DNA of 64,000 nt, taken from contig CP081098.1 of NCBI GenBank assembly GCA_025141015.1, positions 3,602,501-3,666,500 on the forward strand, read 5' to 3'. A model generated the notes under the pieces. The model had not been told where the DNA came from. It did not search any database and saw only the letters and a program-made list of their open reading frames with translations. Positions within the stretch are counted from its first letter, which is position 1. Each line of letters opens with the position of its first letter. Position numbers and translations under genes: made by a program. This document shows positions 16,924 to 25,168 of the stretch, one piece after another. Source of the stretch: Rhodobacteraceae bacterium M382. GTDB taxonomy: Bacteria; Pseudomonadota; Alphaproteobacteria; Rhodobacterales; Rhodobacteraceae.

Positions 16924-16986
16924 GGGGTGGCGGGGTGGCGCTGGGTGGCACTCATTTGGTCAACGCCGCGCCACCCCAGTGTTTTA
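16924..16986 (+). repeat. GGTGGC-triplet repeat, copy 3
   Basis: GGGGTGGCGGGGTGGCGCTG, then GGTGGCACTCATTTG, a variable stretch, and GCCACCCCAGTGTTTT. Same plan as copies 1 and 2. It lies about 70 bases upstream of the integrase start, that is, in the integrase promoter region or at the phage end. Confidence 0.68.
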
Positions 16987-17268
16987 TGGGTTTTGCGTCT
17001 TTGTGGTTCGAGGAGGAAAAAATAGTAGCCGCCCCCACACCGGACCTTCGTGCGAGGCGCGGCTAACGGCGGCCCCGAGCCCAGGGCAGCCATTGCCATT
17101 TCTCGATGCGCGTGCTCGCAGCACCGAATATTCTGCGCAGGCGCAAAAATCCGTGACGCAGCGCGGCGGGGATTTCGGCCATTCGTCGACCGCGCAGCAT
17201 TTTTGAAGGGGCAAATTTACAGGTCGCGGGACTAAACCGTCGTTTGTTCAATGCCCGCTTCGGTGAAT
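16987..17268. other. Prophage/mer junction spacer
   Basis: About 280 bases without a supported gene, GC-rich, between the integrase-side repeat and the merR 3' end. No tRNA and no obvious direct repeat to mark attR was found by eye. Confidence 0.4.
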
Positions 17269-17697
17269 TCATCCGGTTTCGGATACTTCAAATAATGTAT
17301 CCAGTATCGGGCAGTCGGGAACATCACCACGACTGCATTCTGCCGCCATCACTTCCAGCGCGTCCTCTAACCGATGCAGGGCTAGTATTTTCTCCTTGAC
17401 CGCCGCAAGGTGATTGACCGTCATGCTGTGAACCTCGCCGCAGGTGAAGTCGCGTCGATCCACCATTTCCAGCAAGGCTCTGATTTCTTCGATGCTAAAT
17501 CCAATTTCCCGCGAACGCTTGATGAAGGATAGGCGCTTGAGCTGGTCGTGGTTGTATTGCCGGTTGCCGCCCGCTGTTCTGTCGGGCTTTGGCATGATCC
17601 CAATCCGTTCGTAGTATCGGATCGTCTCGATGTTCACACCTGTGTGCTTTGACATCGCGCCAATGGGATAGCCTCGCGCGTTCGTGAAGTCAGCCAT
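17269..17697 (-). CDS. merR: Mercury-responsive regulator MerR
   Basis: 142 residues. N-terminal winged helix (IGAMSKHTGVNIETIRYYER, then IGIMPKPDRTAGGNRQY) and dimerisation helix, with three cysteines in the Hg-binding arrangement: FTCGEVH and AECSRGDVPDCPILDTLFE. In Tn21/Tn501 MerR the same three cysteines bind one Hg(II) in a trigonal site. Bound to the merT promoter it represses and, with mercury, untwists the DNA to activate. It is divergent from merT, with the operator at 17711-17741. Confidence 0.94.
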   Translation of the reverse strand: MADFTNARGYPIGAMSKHTGVNIETIRYYERIGIMPKPDRTAGGNRQYNHDQLKRLSFIKRSREIGFSIEEIRALLEMVDRRDFTCGEVHSMTVNHLAAVKEKILALHRLEDALEVMAAECSRGDVPDCPILDTLFEVSETG

Positions 17698-17710
17698 CGA
17701 AAACCCCCCT

Positions 17711-17741
17711 TGCTTCTGTAGTTGCTACAGATCGTATCTTA
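17711..17741 (+). promoter_or_regulatory. MerR-type promoter/operator of merTP
   Basis: -35 TTGCTT (17711-17716) and -10 TATCTT (17736-17741) are separated by 19 bases, the over-long spacer typical of MerR-activated promoters. A perfect dyad CTGTAG-TTG-CTACAG (17717-17731) sits between them. The promoter points to merT; the MerR start lies 14 bases upstream on the other strand. Confidence 0.85.
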
Positions 17742-17771
17742 CAACTCGAAACTTGAAAAGCGGGTTCTTGA

Positions 17772-18176
17772 ATGACTGACGTGATTGATGTCGATCTCAA
17801 ACAGGTCGACCCTGAAACTAAGAAAGCCCGCATGATTGCGGCTGGTGGTGTCCTTGGTGCTCTTGCAGCATCAACCTGCTGCGTTGTTCCATTGATCCTT
17901 TTCAGCCTTGGCATTTCCGGTGCTTGGATCGGCAATCTGACCGCACTTGAACCTTACAAGCCTATCTTTATCGCGCTTACACTTGGATTTCTCGGCTATG
18001 GCTTCTGGATGGTTTATCGCAAACCCAAGGCCTGCGCGGAGGGAGAAACCTGTGCGCGGCCACTTCCAAATCGGTTGGTTAAATCCGCGCTTTGGGCATC
18101 AACGGTTCTCATCTTGATTGCGTTGTTTTGGAACTGGATTGCGCCAGTCGTTGCCCCCATTCTTCTTGGTCTGTGA
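17772..18176 (+). CDS. merT: Mercuric ion transport protein MerT
   Basis: 134 residues, three membrane helices. The vicinal Cys pair in helix 1 (LAASTCCVVPLILFSLGISG) and a second pair in the cytoplasmic loop (KACAEGETCARP) match MerT. It accepts Hg(II) from periplasmic MerP and passes it to MerA. First gene after the MerR promoter; merP follows after 11 bases. Confidence 0.93.
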   Translation: MTDVIDVDLKQVDPETKKARMIAAGGVLGALAASTCCVVPLILFSLGISGAWIGNLTALEPYKPIFIALTLGFLGYGFWMVYRKPKACAEGETCARPLPNRLVKSALWASTVLILIALFWNWIAPVVAPILLGL

Positions 18177-18187
18177 AAGGAACCATA

Positions 18188-18484
18188 ATGAAACTCCACA
18201 CTCCCGTCTTAGCCCTCATCGGCCTATTGGCCGCTTCTCCCATTTTTGCGGGAGAGCAAACCGTGACATTCTCGGTTCCCGGCATGCATTGCCCGAGCTG
18301 TCCCTTTATTGTTGAATCAGCGATAGGCAGCGTAGAAGGCGTCACGCAAGTAACGGCGGATTCTGACACACTGACAGCCGAGGTCGTCTTTGATGACTCA
18401 GTTGTAAGTGCTGAGGAAATTGCTGTCGCATCAGCCGCTGCCGGGTATGAAGCTGATCTTGTCGCTGTACCATCCGATTCCTGA
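18188..18484 (+). CDS. merP: Periplasmic mercury-binding protein MerP
   Basis: 98 residues from the ATG at 18188 with an AAGGAA Shine-Dalgarno just upstream. Signal peptide (LALIGLLAASPIFAGE) then an HMA domain with the metal site GMHCPSCPF. MerP scavenges Hg(II) in the periplasm for MerT. Confidence 0.93.
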   Translation: MKLHTPVLALIGLLAASPIFAGEQTVTFSVPGMHCPSCPFIVESAIGSVEGVTQVTADSDTLTAEVVFDDSVVSAEEIAVASAAAGYEADLVAVPSDS

Positions 18485-18493
18485 TCGCCTCAA

Positions 18494-18748
18494 ATGAAAG
18501 ACGGATCGGCAGGTAGAATCCTTGCATTCATAGTTGCTGCCCCGGTGGTCGTGATCTGCTGCGGCGGGCACGCCGCTGTCCTTACATCAATGTTGAGCGG
18601 GGCCATCGGTACAGCAACCGGCCTTGATATTCTCACCACCCTGTTGATCGCTGTTGGAGTTGGTGTGGTCGTTCTTGCTATTCGGACGATTGCTCAAAGC
18701 CGTCGGGACGGAGACGCCAGAGACAGAAATACAAAGGAAACGTCGTGA
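18494..18748 (+). CDS. Small membrane protein of the mer operon with a Cys pair
   Basis: 84 residues, two predicted membrane helices. The first contains a vicinal cysteine pair (VVVICCGGHAAVLTSM), the second is TTLLIAVGVGVVVLAIRTIA; the C-terminus is charged. It lies between merP and merF and its stop overlaps the merF start by 4 bases, so it is cotranslated with a mercury transporter. Not clearly MerE, MerC or MerF. The Cys pair in helix 1 is the hallmark of mer transporters, so a mercury uptake role is inferred. Confidence 0.75.
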   Translation: MKDGSAGRILAFIVAAPVVVICCGGHAAVLTSMLSGAIGTATGLDILTTLLIAVGVGVVVLAIRTIAQSRRDGDARDRNTKETS

Positions 18749-18954
18749 ATAACAAACTTCTCAAGACAGGCATTGTCGGCACAGTGATAGCTGCGCTTTG
18801 CTGCTTCACGCCCCTGCTCGTTGGCCTTCTTGGTGTCGTTGGGTTGTCTGCTGCTGTCGGCTATCTCGATTATGTTCTCATGCCTGCTCTGGCGATGTTT
18901 GTCCTCATTACGATCTACGCGCTGATCCGTCGCGCACGAAACGCCAATTCCTGA
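18745..18954 (+). CDS. merF: Mercury transporter MerF
   Basis: 69 residues from a GTG that overlaps the previous stop (GTGA). Two membrane helices with CCFTP in the first (AALCCFTPLLVGLLGVVGLS), then GYLDYVLMPALAMFVLITIY, as in MerF. Lacks the second C-terminal Cys pair present in many MerF proteins. Inner-membrane Hg(II) import. Confidence 0.9.
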   Translation: MNNKLLKTGIVGTVIAALCCFTPLLVGLLGVVGLSAAVGYLDYVLMPALAMFVLITIYALIRRARNANS

Positions 18955-18965
18955 AAGGCTGCTCC

Positions 18966-20399
18966 ATGTCAGATTGCTGCACACCTCCCAATACTGAAAC
19001 TGACACCTTTGACCTTGTTGTAATCGGTGCGGGTTCTGCCGGTTTCTCCGCCGCTATTACGGCAGCGGATGAAGGCGCGCGTGTCGCCTTGGTTGGATAT
19101 GGCACGATTGGCGGCACATGTGTGAACGTCGGCTGTGTGCCTTCCAAGACCATGATCCGCGCCGTAGAAACGCTGCACACTGCAAAGGCGGCCAGTCGTT
19201 TTGATGGTATTGAAGGCTCTGGCCAAGTCACCGACTGGAAAGCGATGATCGCACAGAAACAGGCGCTGGTTGATGATCTGCGAGCCGCGAAATACGTCGA
19301 TGTGCTGCCAAACTACGAGGCCGTGACCTATATCGAAGGTCAGGCCGTCTTTCAGGAAGACGGTTCGATTCAGGTCGGTGAACGTAACCTGAAACCCACA
19401 AAGGTCATCATTGCGACCGGATCATCCCAACATGTCCCTGACATTCCTGGTTTGGCTGATCTTGATTGGCTGGACAGTACGTCCGCCTTGCAACTTGATC
19501 AGCGGCCTGCGTCCCTAATGGTTATGGGCGGGGGTTATATAGGCGTCGAGATTGCGCAAGTCTTTGCGCGGGCGGGTGCGACCGTCACGATTGTGACCCG
19601 TCGCGGGCTGCTGCCCGAAGCTGAGCCCGAAATCAGCGCTGCACTTACGGAAGCCTTTGCAGATGAAGGTATCTCGGTTCTCGATGGACTGTCCTATGAT
19701 CGGCTGGAAACCACCGATACCGGCGTGCGTTTGTACGCCACTCGAAACGGTCAGCCCATGACAGTTGATGCAGAAAAAATAATGCTGGCGACGGGGCGTG
19801 TTCCAAACACCAGATCACTGGCGCTTGATGTTGCCGGGATCGCCACGGATGCGAGAGGCGGGGTTGTCGTTGATCCTGCAATGAACAGTTCCCGCGATGG
19901 CGTATATGCTGCTGGCGACGTGACTGGTAATGATCAGTTCGTCTACATGGCGGCCTATGGGGCGAGGCTGGCGGCAAAGAACGCCATGAACGGCAACTCG
20001 CTTAACTATGACAATAGCGTCATGCCCTCCGTGGTCTTTTCTGATCCCCAGATTGCCAGTGTCGGAGTAACCGAGGCGCAGGCCACTGCAAATGGCCATG
20101 AAGTCGTAACATCTGTGTTAGGTCTTGAACATGTCCCGCGCGCACTCGCGGCGCGTGACACTCGTGGTCTCATCAAGCTGGTGGCAGATAAGCAAAGTAA
20201 AAAGCTGCTTGGGGCCCATATTATCGCACCAGAGGGATCAGATACGATCCAGACCGCTGCGATGGCTCTGAAAATGGGCATGACCTACGATGACTTGGGC
20301 GACATGATCTTTCCCTACCTCACGACTGTAGAAGGGCTGAAACTGGCAGCGCAGACATTTGAGAAGGACGTGGCAAAGCTGTCTTGCTGCGCCGGATAA
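18966..20399 (+). CDS. merA: Mercury(II) reductase MerA
   Basis: 477 residues from the ATG at 18966. Flavin-disulfide reductase: FAD motif VVIGAGSAGFSAAI, redox pair GGTCVNVGCVPSK, NADPH motif GGGYIGVEIAQ, and the essential C-terminal Cys pair LSCCAG that delivers Hg(II). There is no N-terminal HMA (NmerA) domain; the short lead MSDCCTPP has its own Cys pair that may replace it. Reduces Hg(II) to volatile Hg(0) with NADPH in the cytoplasm. Confidence 0.96.
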   Translation: MSDCCTPPNTETDTFDLVVIGAGSAGFSAAITAADEGARVALVGYGTIGGTCVNVGCVPSKTMIRAVETLHTAKAASRFDGIEGSGQVTDWKAMIAQKQALVDDLRAAKYVDVLPNYEAVTYIEGQAVFQEDGSIQVGERNLKPTKVIIATGSSQHVPDIPGLADLDWLDSTSALQLDQRPASLMVMGGGYIGVEIAQVFARAGATVTIVTRRGLLPEAEPEISAALTEAFADEGISVLDGLSYDRLETTDTGVRLYATRNGQPMTVDAEKIMLATGRVPNTRSLALDVAGIATDARGGVVVDPAMNSSRDGVYAAGDVTGNDQFVYMAAYGARLAAKNAMNGNSLNYDNSVMPSVVFSDPQIASVGVTEAQATANGHEVVTSVLGLEHVPRALAARDTRGLIKLVADKQSKKLLGAHIIAPEGSDTIQTAAMALKMGMTYDDLGDMIFPYLTTVEGLKLAAQTFEKDVAKLSCCAG

Positions 20400-21091
20400 T
20401 GAATACTCTTGACCGCAGCCCCTACCTGGACTGGTCAGACGTGGCTGACCCCGTAGCGGATGACGCACTGCGATCCCTCTTGACTGAAGAACGGCTGCGT
20501 GACCGGTGGCTCGATCTGTCGAAAGAGACACTGTCTGTTCACAGGTTAATTCTTGAGAGTTTTGTCCGACGTGCTAGGCCACCAACGCGACAAGAATTAT
20601 CAGAGTTGGGGTTGCCAAATTTACAAACCAAGGACGTGTTGGAAGAACTGGACCGTCGCGACCTGATAGTGTTTCGGCGGGGCGCAATCCAATCTGCGTA
20701 TCCGTTTTCGGCCAGCGATACTTTGCACTCTGTCGAACTGGCCGGGGTACGCAATTGGACAGTTTGTGTTATCGACGCGCTCGGAACCGCAGCAATGCTC
20801 AGAAAAGCTGCAACTGTTCGATCAAGTTGCCCCATCTGTGGCGAGAAAATAGAAATCGACGTAAACAAAAACGGGCTCTCGGCAGATAACATTAGTCCCT
20901 CTGACGTGATTGTTTGGGCGAGCGTTGCAGAGACGGAAGGGTGTGCTGCCGACACACAATGTCAGTCAATGCTGGCGTTTTGTTCAGACGCTCATCTCAA
21001 AATATGGAAGCCTGAAGGGGTGATTGGATTCCAACTTACACCGCACCAGGCAATCCAGGTTGGAGCTGCCATTTTCAAGCCGTTTCTATGA
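20399..21091 (+). CDS. merB: Alkylmercury lyase MerB
   Basis: 230 residues; the ATG overlaps the merA stop (TAATG). The catalytic triad of MerB is recognisable: Cys and Asp in NWTVCVIDALG correspond to Cys96 and Asp99 of the R831b enzyme, and Cys in LAFCSDAHLKIW to Cys159. Wing-helix-like N-terminus (RPPTRQELSELGLP). An extra CPICGEK motif precedes the second half. Protonolyses organomercurials, giving Hg(II) to MerA. Its presence makes this a broad-spectrum operon. Confidence 0.9.
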   Translation: MNTLDRSPYLDWSDVADPVADDALRSLLTEERLRDRWLDLSKETLSVHRLILESFVRRARPPTRQELSELGLPNLQTKDVLEELDRRDLIVFRRGAIQSAYPFSASDTLHSVELAGVRNWTVCVIDALGTAAMLRKAATVRSSCPICGEKIEIDVNKNGLSADNISPSDVIVWASVAETEGCAADTQCQSMLAFCSDAHLKIWKPEGVIGFQLTPHQAIQVGAAIFKPFL

Positions 21092-21654
21092 ACAAGTGTC
21101 GGCTGAGCGCCGCATCTATGACAGCTAGCTGCGGAACGGAGATTCAAACTCATTCTAGTTGGCGAGGACATGACCAGAGTTACTGGCAAGCACTTTCGAA
21201 GCAGTCATTCGCCGCACGGCGGAAAGTGGTAAGTCTGGGCTCTTTGCCGCCATGCGGTGTTGCAGCGATCCACAATGCCGTTGCACGCAAAGACCGGCCT
21301 TTCGCCAGGACCCCGCCCTTTCCGGCGAAACATCTGCAAACGCACGGGTTTCTCGAACTACCAAGATGATCGTGTGCCGTTCTTGATCTGGCAACGGGCA
21401 TTCCGGCCAGGAGCGGCGAAATCAACGGTAGAGCCCCACTTTTACCGATGCTGCAGGGCGCATGAATGACCGCTACAACGGCTATCGCCTAAATGTGGTC
21501 ATCGTTTTAAACCTGCAAACCGTGCACCGGAGAGAACAGTCATGTTCTGTTTCCAAGTGGTGATATCACGTGAATTAAAATCGCTTAGCGACGCAGGACC
21601 ACATGGGTTTATTCAGATTGACCTCGGATCATGATTATCGCAAAACTGTCAGAG
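21092..21654. other. Intergenic region, mer to B12 riboswitch
   Basis: About 560 bases without a supported gene. Short open frames on both strands (for example 21155-21425 minus) lack ribosome sites and resemble nothing known. The promoter of the riboswitch transcript should be in the last 150 bases. Confidence 0.4.
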
Positions 21655-21845
21655 ATGGTTTTCAGCCACCGAAAATGTAGCTGAAATGAAAAGGGAATAC
21701 GGTGAGGAGGAGCGAATACGCGCCGAATCCGTAACTGCCCCCGCAACTGTGAGCGGTGAGTGACCCCAATGGATACCACTAAGCCTTTCAGGCTTGGGAA
21801 GGTAGGGGAAACGCTGATCCGCAAGTCAGGAGACCTGCCATCGAA
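21655..21845 (+). ncRNA. Cobalamin (AdoCbl) riboswitch
   Basis: The conserved blocks are in order: GGGAATACGGTG (from 21693), AATCCGTAACTGCCCCCGCA (from 21726) followed by ACTGTGAGCGG, a stem around AAGCCTTTCAGGCTTGGGAA, and the B12 box AAGTCAGGAGACCTGCC (ends 21839). This matches the cobalamin riboswitch consensus closely. It lies 130 bases before a DUF1636/ABC importer operon, so B12 would shut that operon off. Confidence 0.93.
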
Positions 21846-21976
21846 CGGCACTTCAGTGTCGTCAATGCAACTCAACCCAGACGGGGAGTCTGGTTAGGAG
21901 ATTATGATGGTGGCACGGGATATCCTTGGCCTGAATACATATCTGACCTGCACCCCGCTTCATCGCGGAGGGCGAT

Positions 21977-22384
21977 ATGAAAACAGAGCTAAACCACAAA
22001 ATCAAAGTTTGCACGTCATGCCGACATAAAGGCACGGAATGTCGGCCAGGTTATGAACTAATACAAAAACTTCGGGCCGCGATCAAAGACGCGGGCGATG
22101 CAATTCCTGAGAGCTTCGAGGTTTCAGGCGTTGCCTGCATGGCGGGGTGTGATCGTCCGTGTACGGTCGCATACCATGGCAGCCGCAAGGCCACCTATCT
22201 GTTTGGCGACATTGATCCGGCCGATGATGTTGATGATCTTGTCACCTTCGCGAAGCAATATGCTTACCTGCATGATGGCTGGTGTTCGTCCGTGGATCGG
22301 CCTGGCAAACTGCGCAAATCCACATTGGCACGTGTGCCGTCCGCGATGATTGCGGTCGAAGCCAGCGACATTCGTGCATCATGA
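21977..22384 (+). CDS. DUF1636 metal-binding protein
   Basis: 135 residues, no signal peptide. Cys-rich: KVCTSCRHKGTECRPGYELI and SGVACMAGCDRPCTVAY, a ferredoxin-like 2Fe-2S or cobalt-binding pattern of DUF1636. Members typically sit in B12-riboswitch operons with cobalt or corrinoid transporters. The stop overlaps the ATPase start (ATGA). Probably handles cobalt or corrinoid in the cytoplasm; the reaction is unknown. Confidence 0.88.
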   Translation: MKTELNHKIKVCTSCRHKGTECRPGYELIQKLRAAIKDAGDAIPESFEVSGVACMAGCDRPCTVAYHGSRKATYLFGDIDPADDVDDLVTFAKQYAYLHDGWCSSVDRPGKLRKSTLARVPSAMIAVEASDIRAS

Positions 22385-23163
22385 GGGCGGCAGACCTTGT
22401 CGTGCAGGACGTCAGTTGGACGCCTTTCAAATCGGCTCAACCTGTGTTGCACGCGACGACCTTTAACGTTTCCGCTGGGCGGGTGTTGGGCGTCGTCGGC
22501 CCGAACGGTGCGGGCAAGTCCACACTGCTGCGTCTACTGTATCGGTTTCAAAAACCCCAAACAGGTCAGGTGCTTGTCGATGGACAAGACATCTGGTCAA
22601 TGACGGCACGTAAGGCCGCAACACAGATCGCAGCTGTCCTGCAAGAGCAAGCATCAGCATTCGGTTTGACCGTCCGAGAGATCGTCCGACTAGGCAGGAC
22701 ACCGCATCGGTCTGGCTTTACAACGACCGGTTCAGGGGACGAAGATGTCATCGATGATGTTCTGGACAAGCTCTGCCTGAATTCCTTGGCTGATCGTGAT
22801 TTCGGCACCTTATCTGGTGGCGAAAGACAACGTGTCATGGTGGCCCGTGCCCTTGCACAAGAACCTCGCGTTTTGATCCTTGATGAGCCAACAAACCACC
22901 TAGATGTGCGCCATCAGCTAGAGGTCATTTCGTTGATCAATAACCTTGGGCTGACCATCGTTGTGTCTTTGCACGACCTGAACATGGCTATTGGCACTTG
23001 CGATGATGTGCTGATCCTCAAAGATGGTCACCCCCAAGGTTTCGGCCCTCCACAGTCATTACTCTCTGATAAACTTGTGTCGGATACGTTCCGCGTCACC
23101 GCGCAGCGCGAGCATCTCAGCCTTAGTGGTGCATCTCATTTTTCTTTTAACCTTCCGAGCTGA
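22381..23163 (+). CDS. ABC importer ATPase, FecE/BtuD type
   Basis: 260 residues from the ATG at 22381. Walker A GPNGAGKST, signature LSGGERQRVMVARAL, Walker B VLILDEPTNHLD and H-loop SLHDLNMA. The subfamily is that of iron-siderophore, heme and B12 importers. With the following binding protein and permease it forms a complete importer; the riboswitch points to a corrinoid or cobalt chelate. Confidence 0.93.
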   Translation: MRAADLVVQDVSWTPFKSAQPVLHATTFNVSAGRVLGVVGPNGAGKSTLLRLLYRFQKPQTGQVLVDGQDIWSMTARKAATQIAAVLQEQASAFGLTVREIVRLGRTPHRSGFTTTGSGDEDVIDDVLDKLCLNSLADRDFGTLSGGERQRVMVARALAQEPRVLILDEPTNHLDVRHQLEVISLINNLGLTIVVSLHDLNMAIGTCDDVLILKDGHPQGFGPPQSLLSDKLVSDTFRVTAQREHLSLSGASHFSFNLPS

Positions 23164-23176
23164 AAGACCCTCAAAC

Positions 23177-24112
23177 ATGAAACTTACATTTACCACGTTG
23201 GCCGCTCTGGCTTTGGCAAGCACTGCAATGGCCCAAACTACGGTTCAAAGCTGCGACCGTACGGTGACGTTCGATGCGCCTCCTCAGGCGGCGATATCCA
23301 ACGACGTGAACCTGACCGAGATGATGTTGGTTCTTGGCCTTGCAGATCGCATGGTTGGCTACACAGGAATTTCTGGCTGGAAAACACTAGACGAAGACAT
23401 GACCGCTGGCGTGGAAGAACTACCTGAACTTTCGGCCCTGTACCCGACCAAAGAAGTGCTGATTGGTGCTGACGCTGACTTCTTCTTCGCGGGTTGGAAC
23501 TACGGTATGAAAGTCGGAGGCGAAGTCACGCCCGAAACTTTGGCCCCCTTCGGCATCGCGGTTTACGAATTGACTGAAAGCTGCATCCACGTCGGCGAAA
23601 AAGACGCCGCCTCTATGGATGATATGTACAATGATTTACGCAATCTCGGAGCGATCTTTGACATCTCTGAGCGCGCCGAAACATTGATCGAAGGCTACCA
23701 GACAGAGCTGGCGACATTCCTTGAAGAACAGCCGGCACTGAACGCCGCCCCACGGGTGTTTGTCTATGACAGCGGCGAAGATGTGCCCTTTACCGCGGGC
23801 CAATACGCCATGCCCAATGCTCTGATCGAGGCCGCTGGCGGCACCAACATCATGAACGATCTGGACAAAAGCTGGGCGACTGTCGGCTGGGAAGCGGTGG
23901 TCGACCGCAACCCAGAAGTCATCGTGATCGTTAACTACGGCGAAGTCACGGCTGATCAGAAGATTGAGTTCATGACGTCAAACCCCGCTTTCGCGGATAT
24001 CGATGCCGTGCGTAACAAACGTTTCGTGGTGCTGGAGTATGTCGAAGCCACGCCAGGCCCGCGCAACATCGCAGCGGTCAAGACCCTCGCCGCCGCCTTC
24101 CGGTCTGAGTGA
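23177..24112 (+). CDS. Periplasmic binding protein of the riboswitch-linked importer (BtuF/FecB type)
   Basis: 311 residues from the ATG at 23177. Signal peptide MKLTFTTLAALALASTAMAQ, then a class-III binding-protein fold (NDVNLTEMMLVLGLADRMVG, VGWEAVVDRNPEVIVIVNYG). Its substrate is inferred to be cobalamin or another corrinoid from the riboswitch. Confidence 0.88.
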   Translation: MKLTFTTLAALALASTAMAQTTVQSCDRTVTFDAPPQAAISNDVNLTEMMLVLGLADRMVGYTGISGWKTLDEDMTAGVEELPELSALYPTKEVLIGADADFFFAGWNYGMKVGGEVTPETLAPFGIAVYELTESCIHVGEKDAASMDDMYNDLRNLGAIFDISERAETLIEGYQTELATFLEEQPALNAAPRVFVYDSGEDVPFTAGQYAMPNALIEAAGGTNIMNDLDKSWATVGWEAVVDRNPEVIVIVNYGEVTADQKIEFMTSNPAFADIDAVRNKRFVVLEYVEATPGPRNIAAVKTLAAAFRSE

Positions 24113-24118
24113 TCCCAG

Positions 24119-25168
24119 ATGACACAGGCAGCAACCAACACAAATCCCACGAAGGCTACAGGTCTATGGATTACTGCCCTTTTGGGGGTCGTGGCACTTT
24201 TGGGCTCACTGTCGGTTGCCGTCAGCGTCGGGGCCGTCGCGGTTTCCCTTGAAACCGTCTGGGGCATTCTGATCAACAAGATTGCCCCAGACACGATTTC
24301 CCAAGACTGGTCGAAAGGACGTGAGGCCATCGTCTGGGATATCCGTTTCCCAAGGGCGATCCTCGCCTGTTTTGTCGGCGCAGGTTTGGCCATGGTCGGC
24401 GCGAGCCTTCAGGCTGTGACACGCAATCCATTGGCTGATCCGCATTTGTTGGGCATTTCGGCGGGCGGCGCGTTCGGAGCTATTTTGGCTCTACTGCACA
24501 CGGGGCTGTTCCTTGGCCTATTGACCGTCCCGTTGTTGGCATTTCTCGGCTCTCTTGGCGCGACATTGATCGTACTAGCGGTTTCTCGATTCGCCTCCGC
24601 AACCAGTGCTGACAGGTTGGTTCTAGCAGGTGTGGCCGTGTCTTTCATCGTGATGTCAGCGGCGAACGTCCTGATCTTTCTCGGCGACCCAAAGGCCACT
24701 CATACGGTCGTGTTCTGGATGTTGGGCGGCCTTGGCTTGGCGCAATGGGATCAATTGATGTACCCAGCATCCGTTCTTCTTGCCTGTGGCACGTACCTGT
24801 GGCTCAAGTCAGGAACACTAAACGCAATGACGGTCGGGGACGAAACGGCGACCACGCTTGGAATCCCTGTCGACCGCTTCAGGCTGACAATTTTCGTGAT
24901 CGGTGCCTTGATCACAGGGGTCATGGTCGCGTTCTCAGGTATCATAGGTTTTGTCGGCCTGATGATCCCGCACATCGTGCGTCTGCTCGTTGGTGGAGAC
25001 TATCAACGTCTCCTCCCGATTTCAGCACTGTGCGGTGCTGTATTCCTTGTTTGGGCTGACATCATCGCCCGGACCATCATGGCACCAGATGATATGCCGA
25101 TTGGAATTGTAACGGGCCTGATTGGCGGGGTGTTTTTCGTTTGGATTCTGAGGAGAAGGATTGGCTGA
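24119..25168 (+). CDS. FecCD/BtuC-family permease
   Basis: 349 residues, about 9-10 membrane helices. Family signatures GASLQAVTRNPLADPHLLG (substrate gate), VAFSGIIGFVGLMIPHIVR and DIIARTIMAPDDMPIGIVTG are all present. Starts 6 bases after the binding-protein stop. Last gene of the operon. Confidence 0.93.
   Translation: MTQAATNTNPTKATGLWITALLGVVALLGSLSVAVSVGAVAVSLETVWGILINKIAPDTISQDWSKGREAIVWDIRFPRAILACFVGAGLAMVGASLQAVTRNPLADPHLLGISAGGAFGAILALLHTGLFLGLLTVPLLAFLGSLGATLIVLAVSRFASATSADRLVLAGVAVSFIVMSAANVLIFLGDPKATHTVVFWMLGGLGLAQWDQLMYPASVLLACGTYLWLKSGTLNAMTVGDETATTLGIPVDRFRLTIFVIGALITGVMVAFSGIIGFVGLMIPHIVRLLVGGDYQRLLPISALCGAVFLVWADIIARTIMAPDDMPIGIVTGLIGGVFFVWILRRRIG

Noticed and set aside
16854-17268. 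tRNA or direct-repeat attachment site for the prophage
   Set aside because: No tRNA fold and no repeat shared with the left side could be found within the window; the other end is outside.
21088-21469. Open frames after merB on both strands
   Set aside because: No ribosome sites, no recognisable domains, overlapping each other; treated as intergenic.
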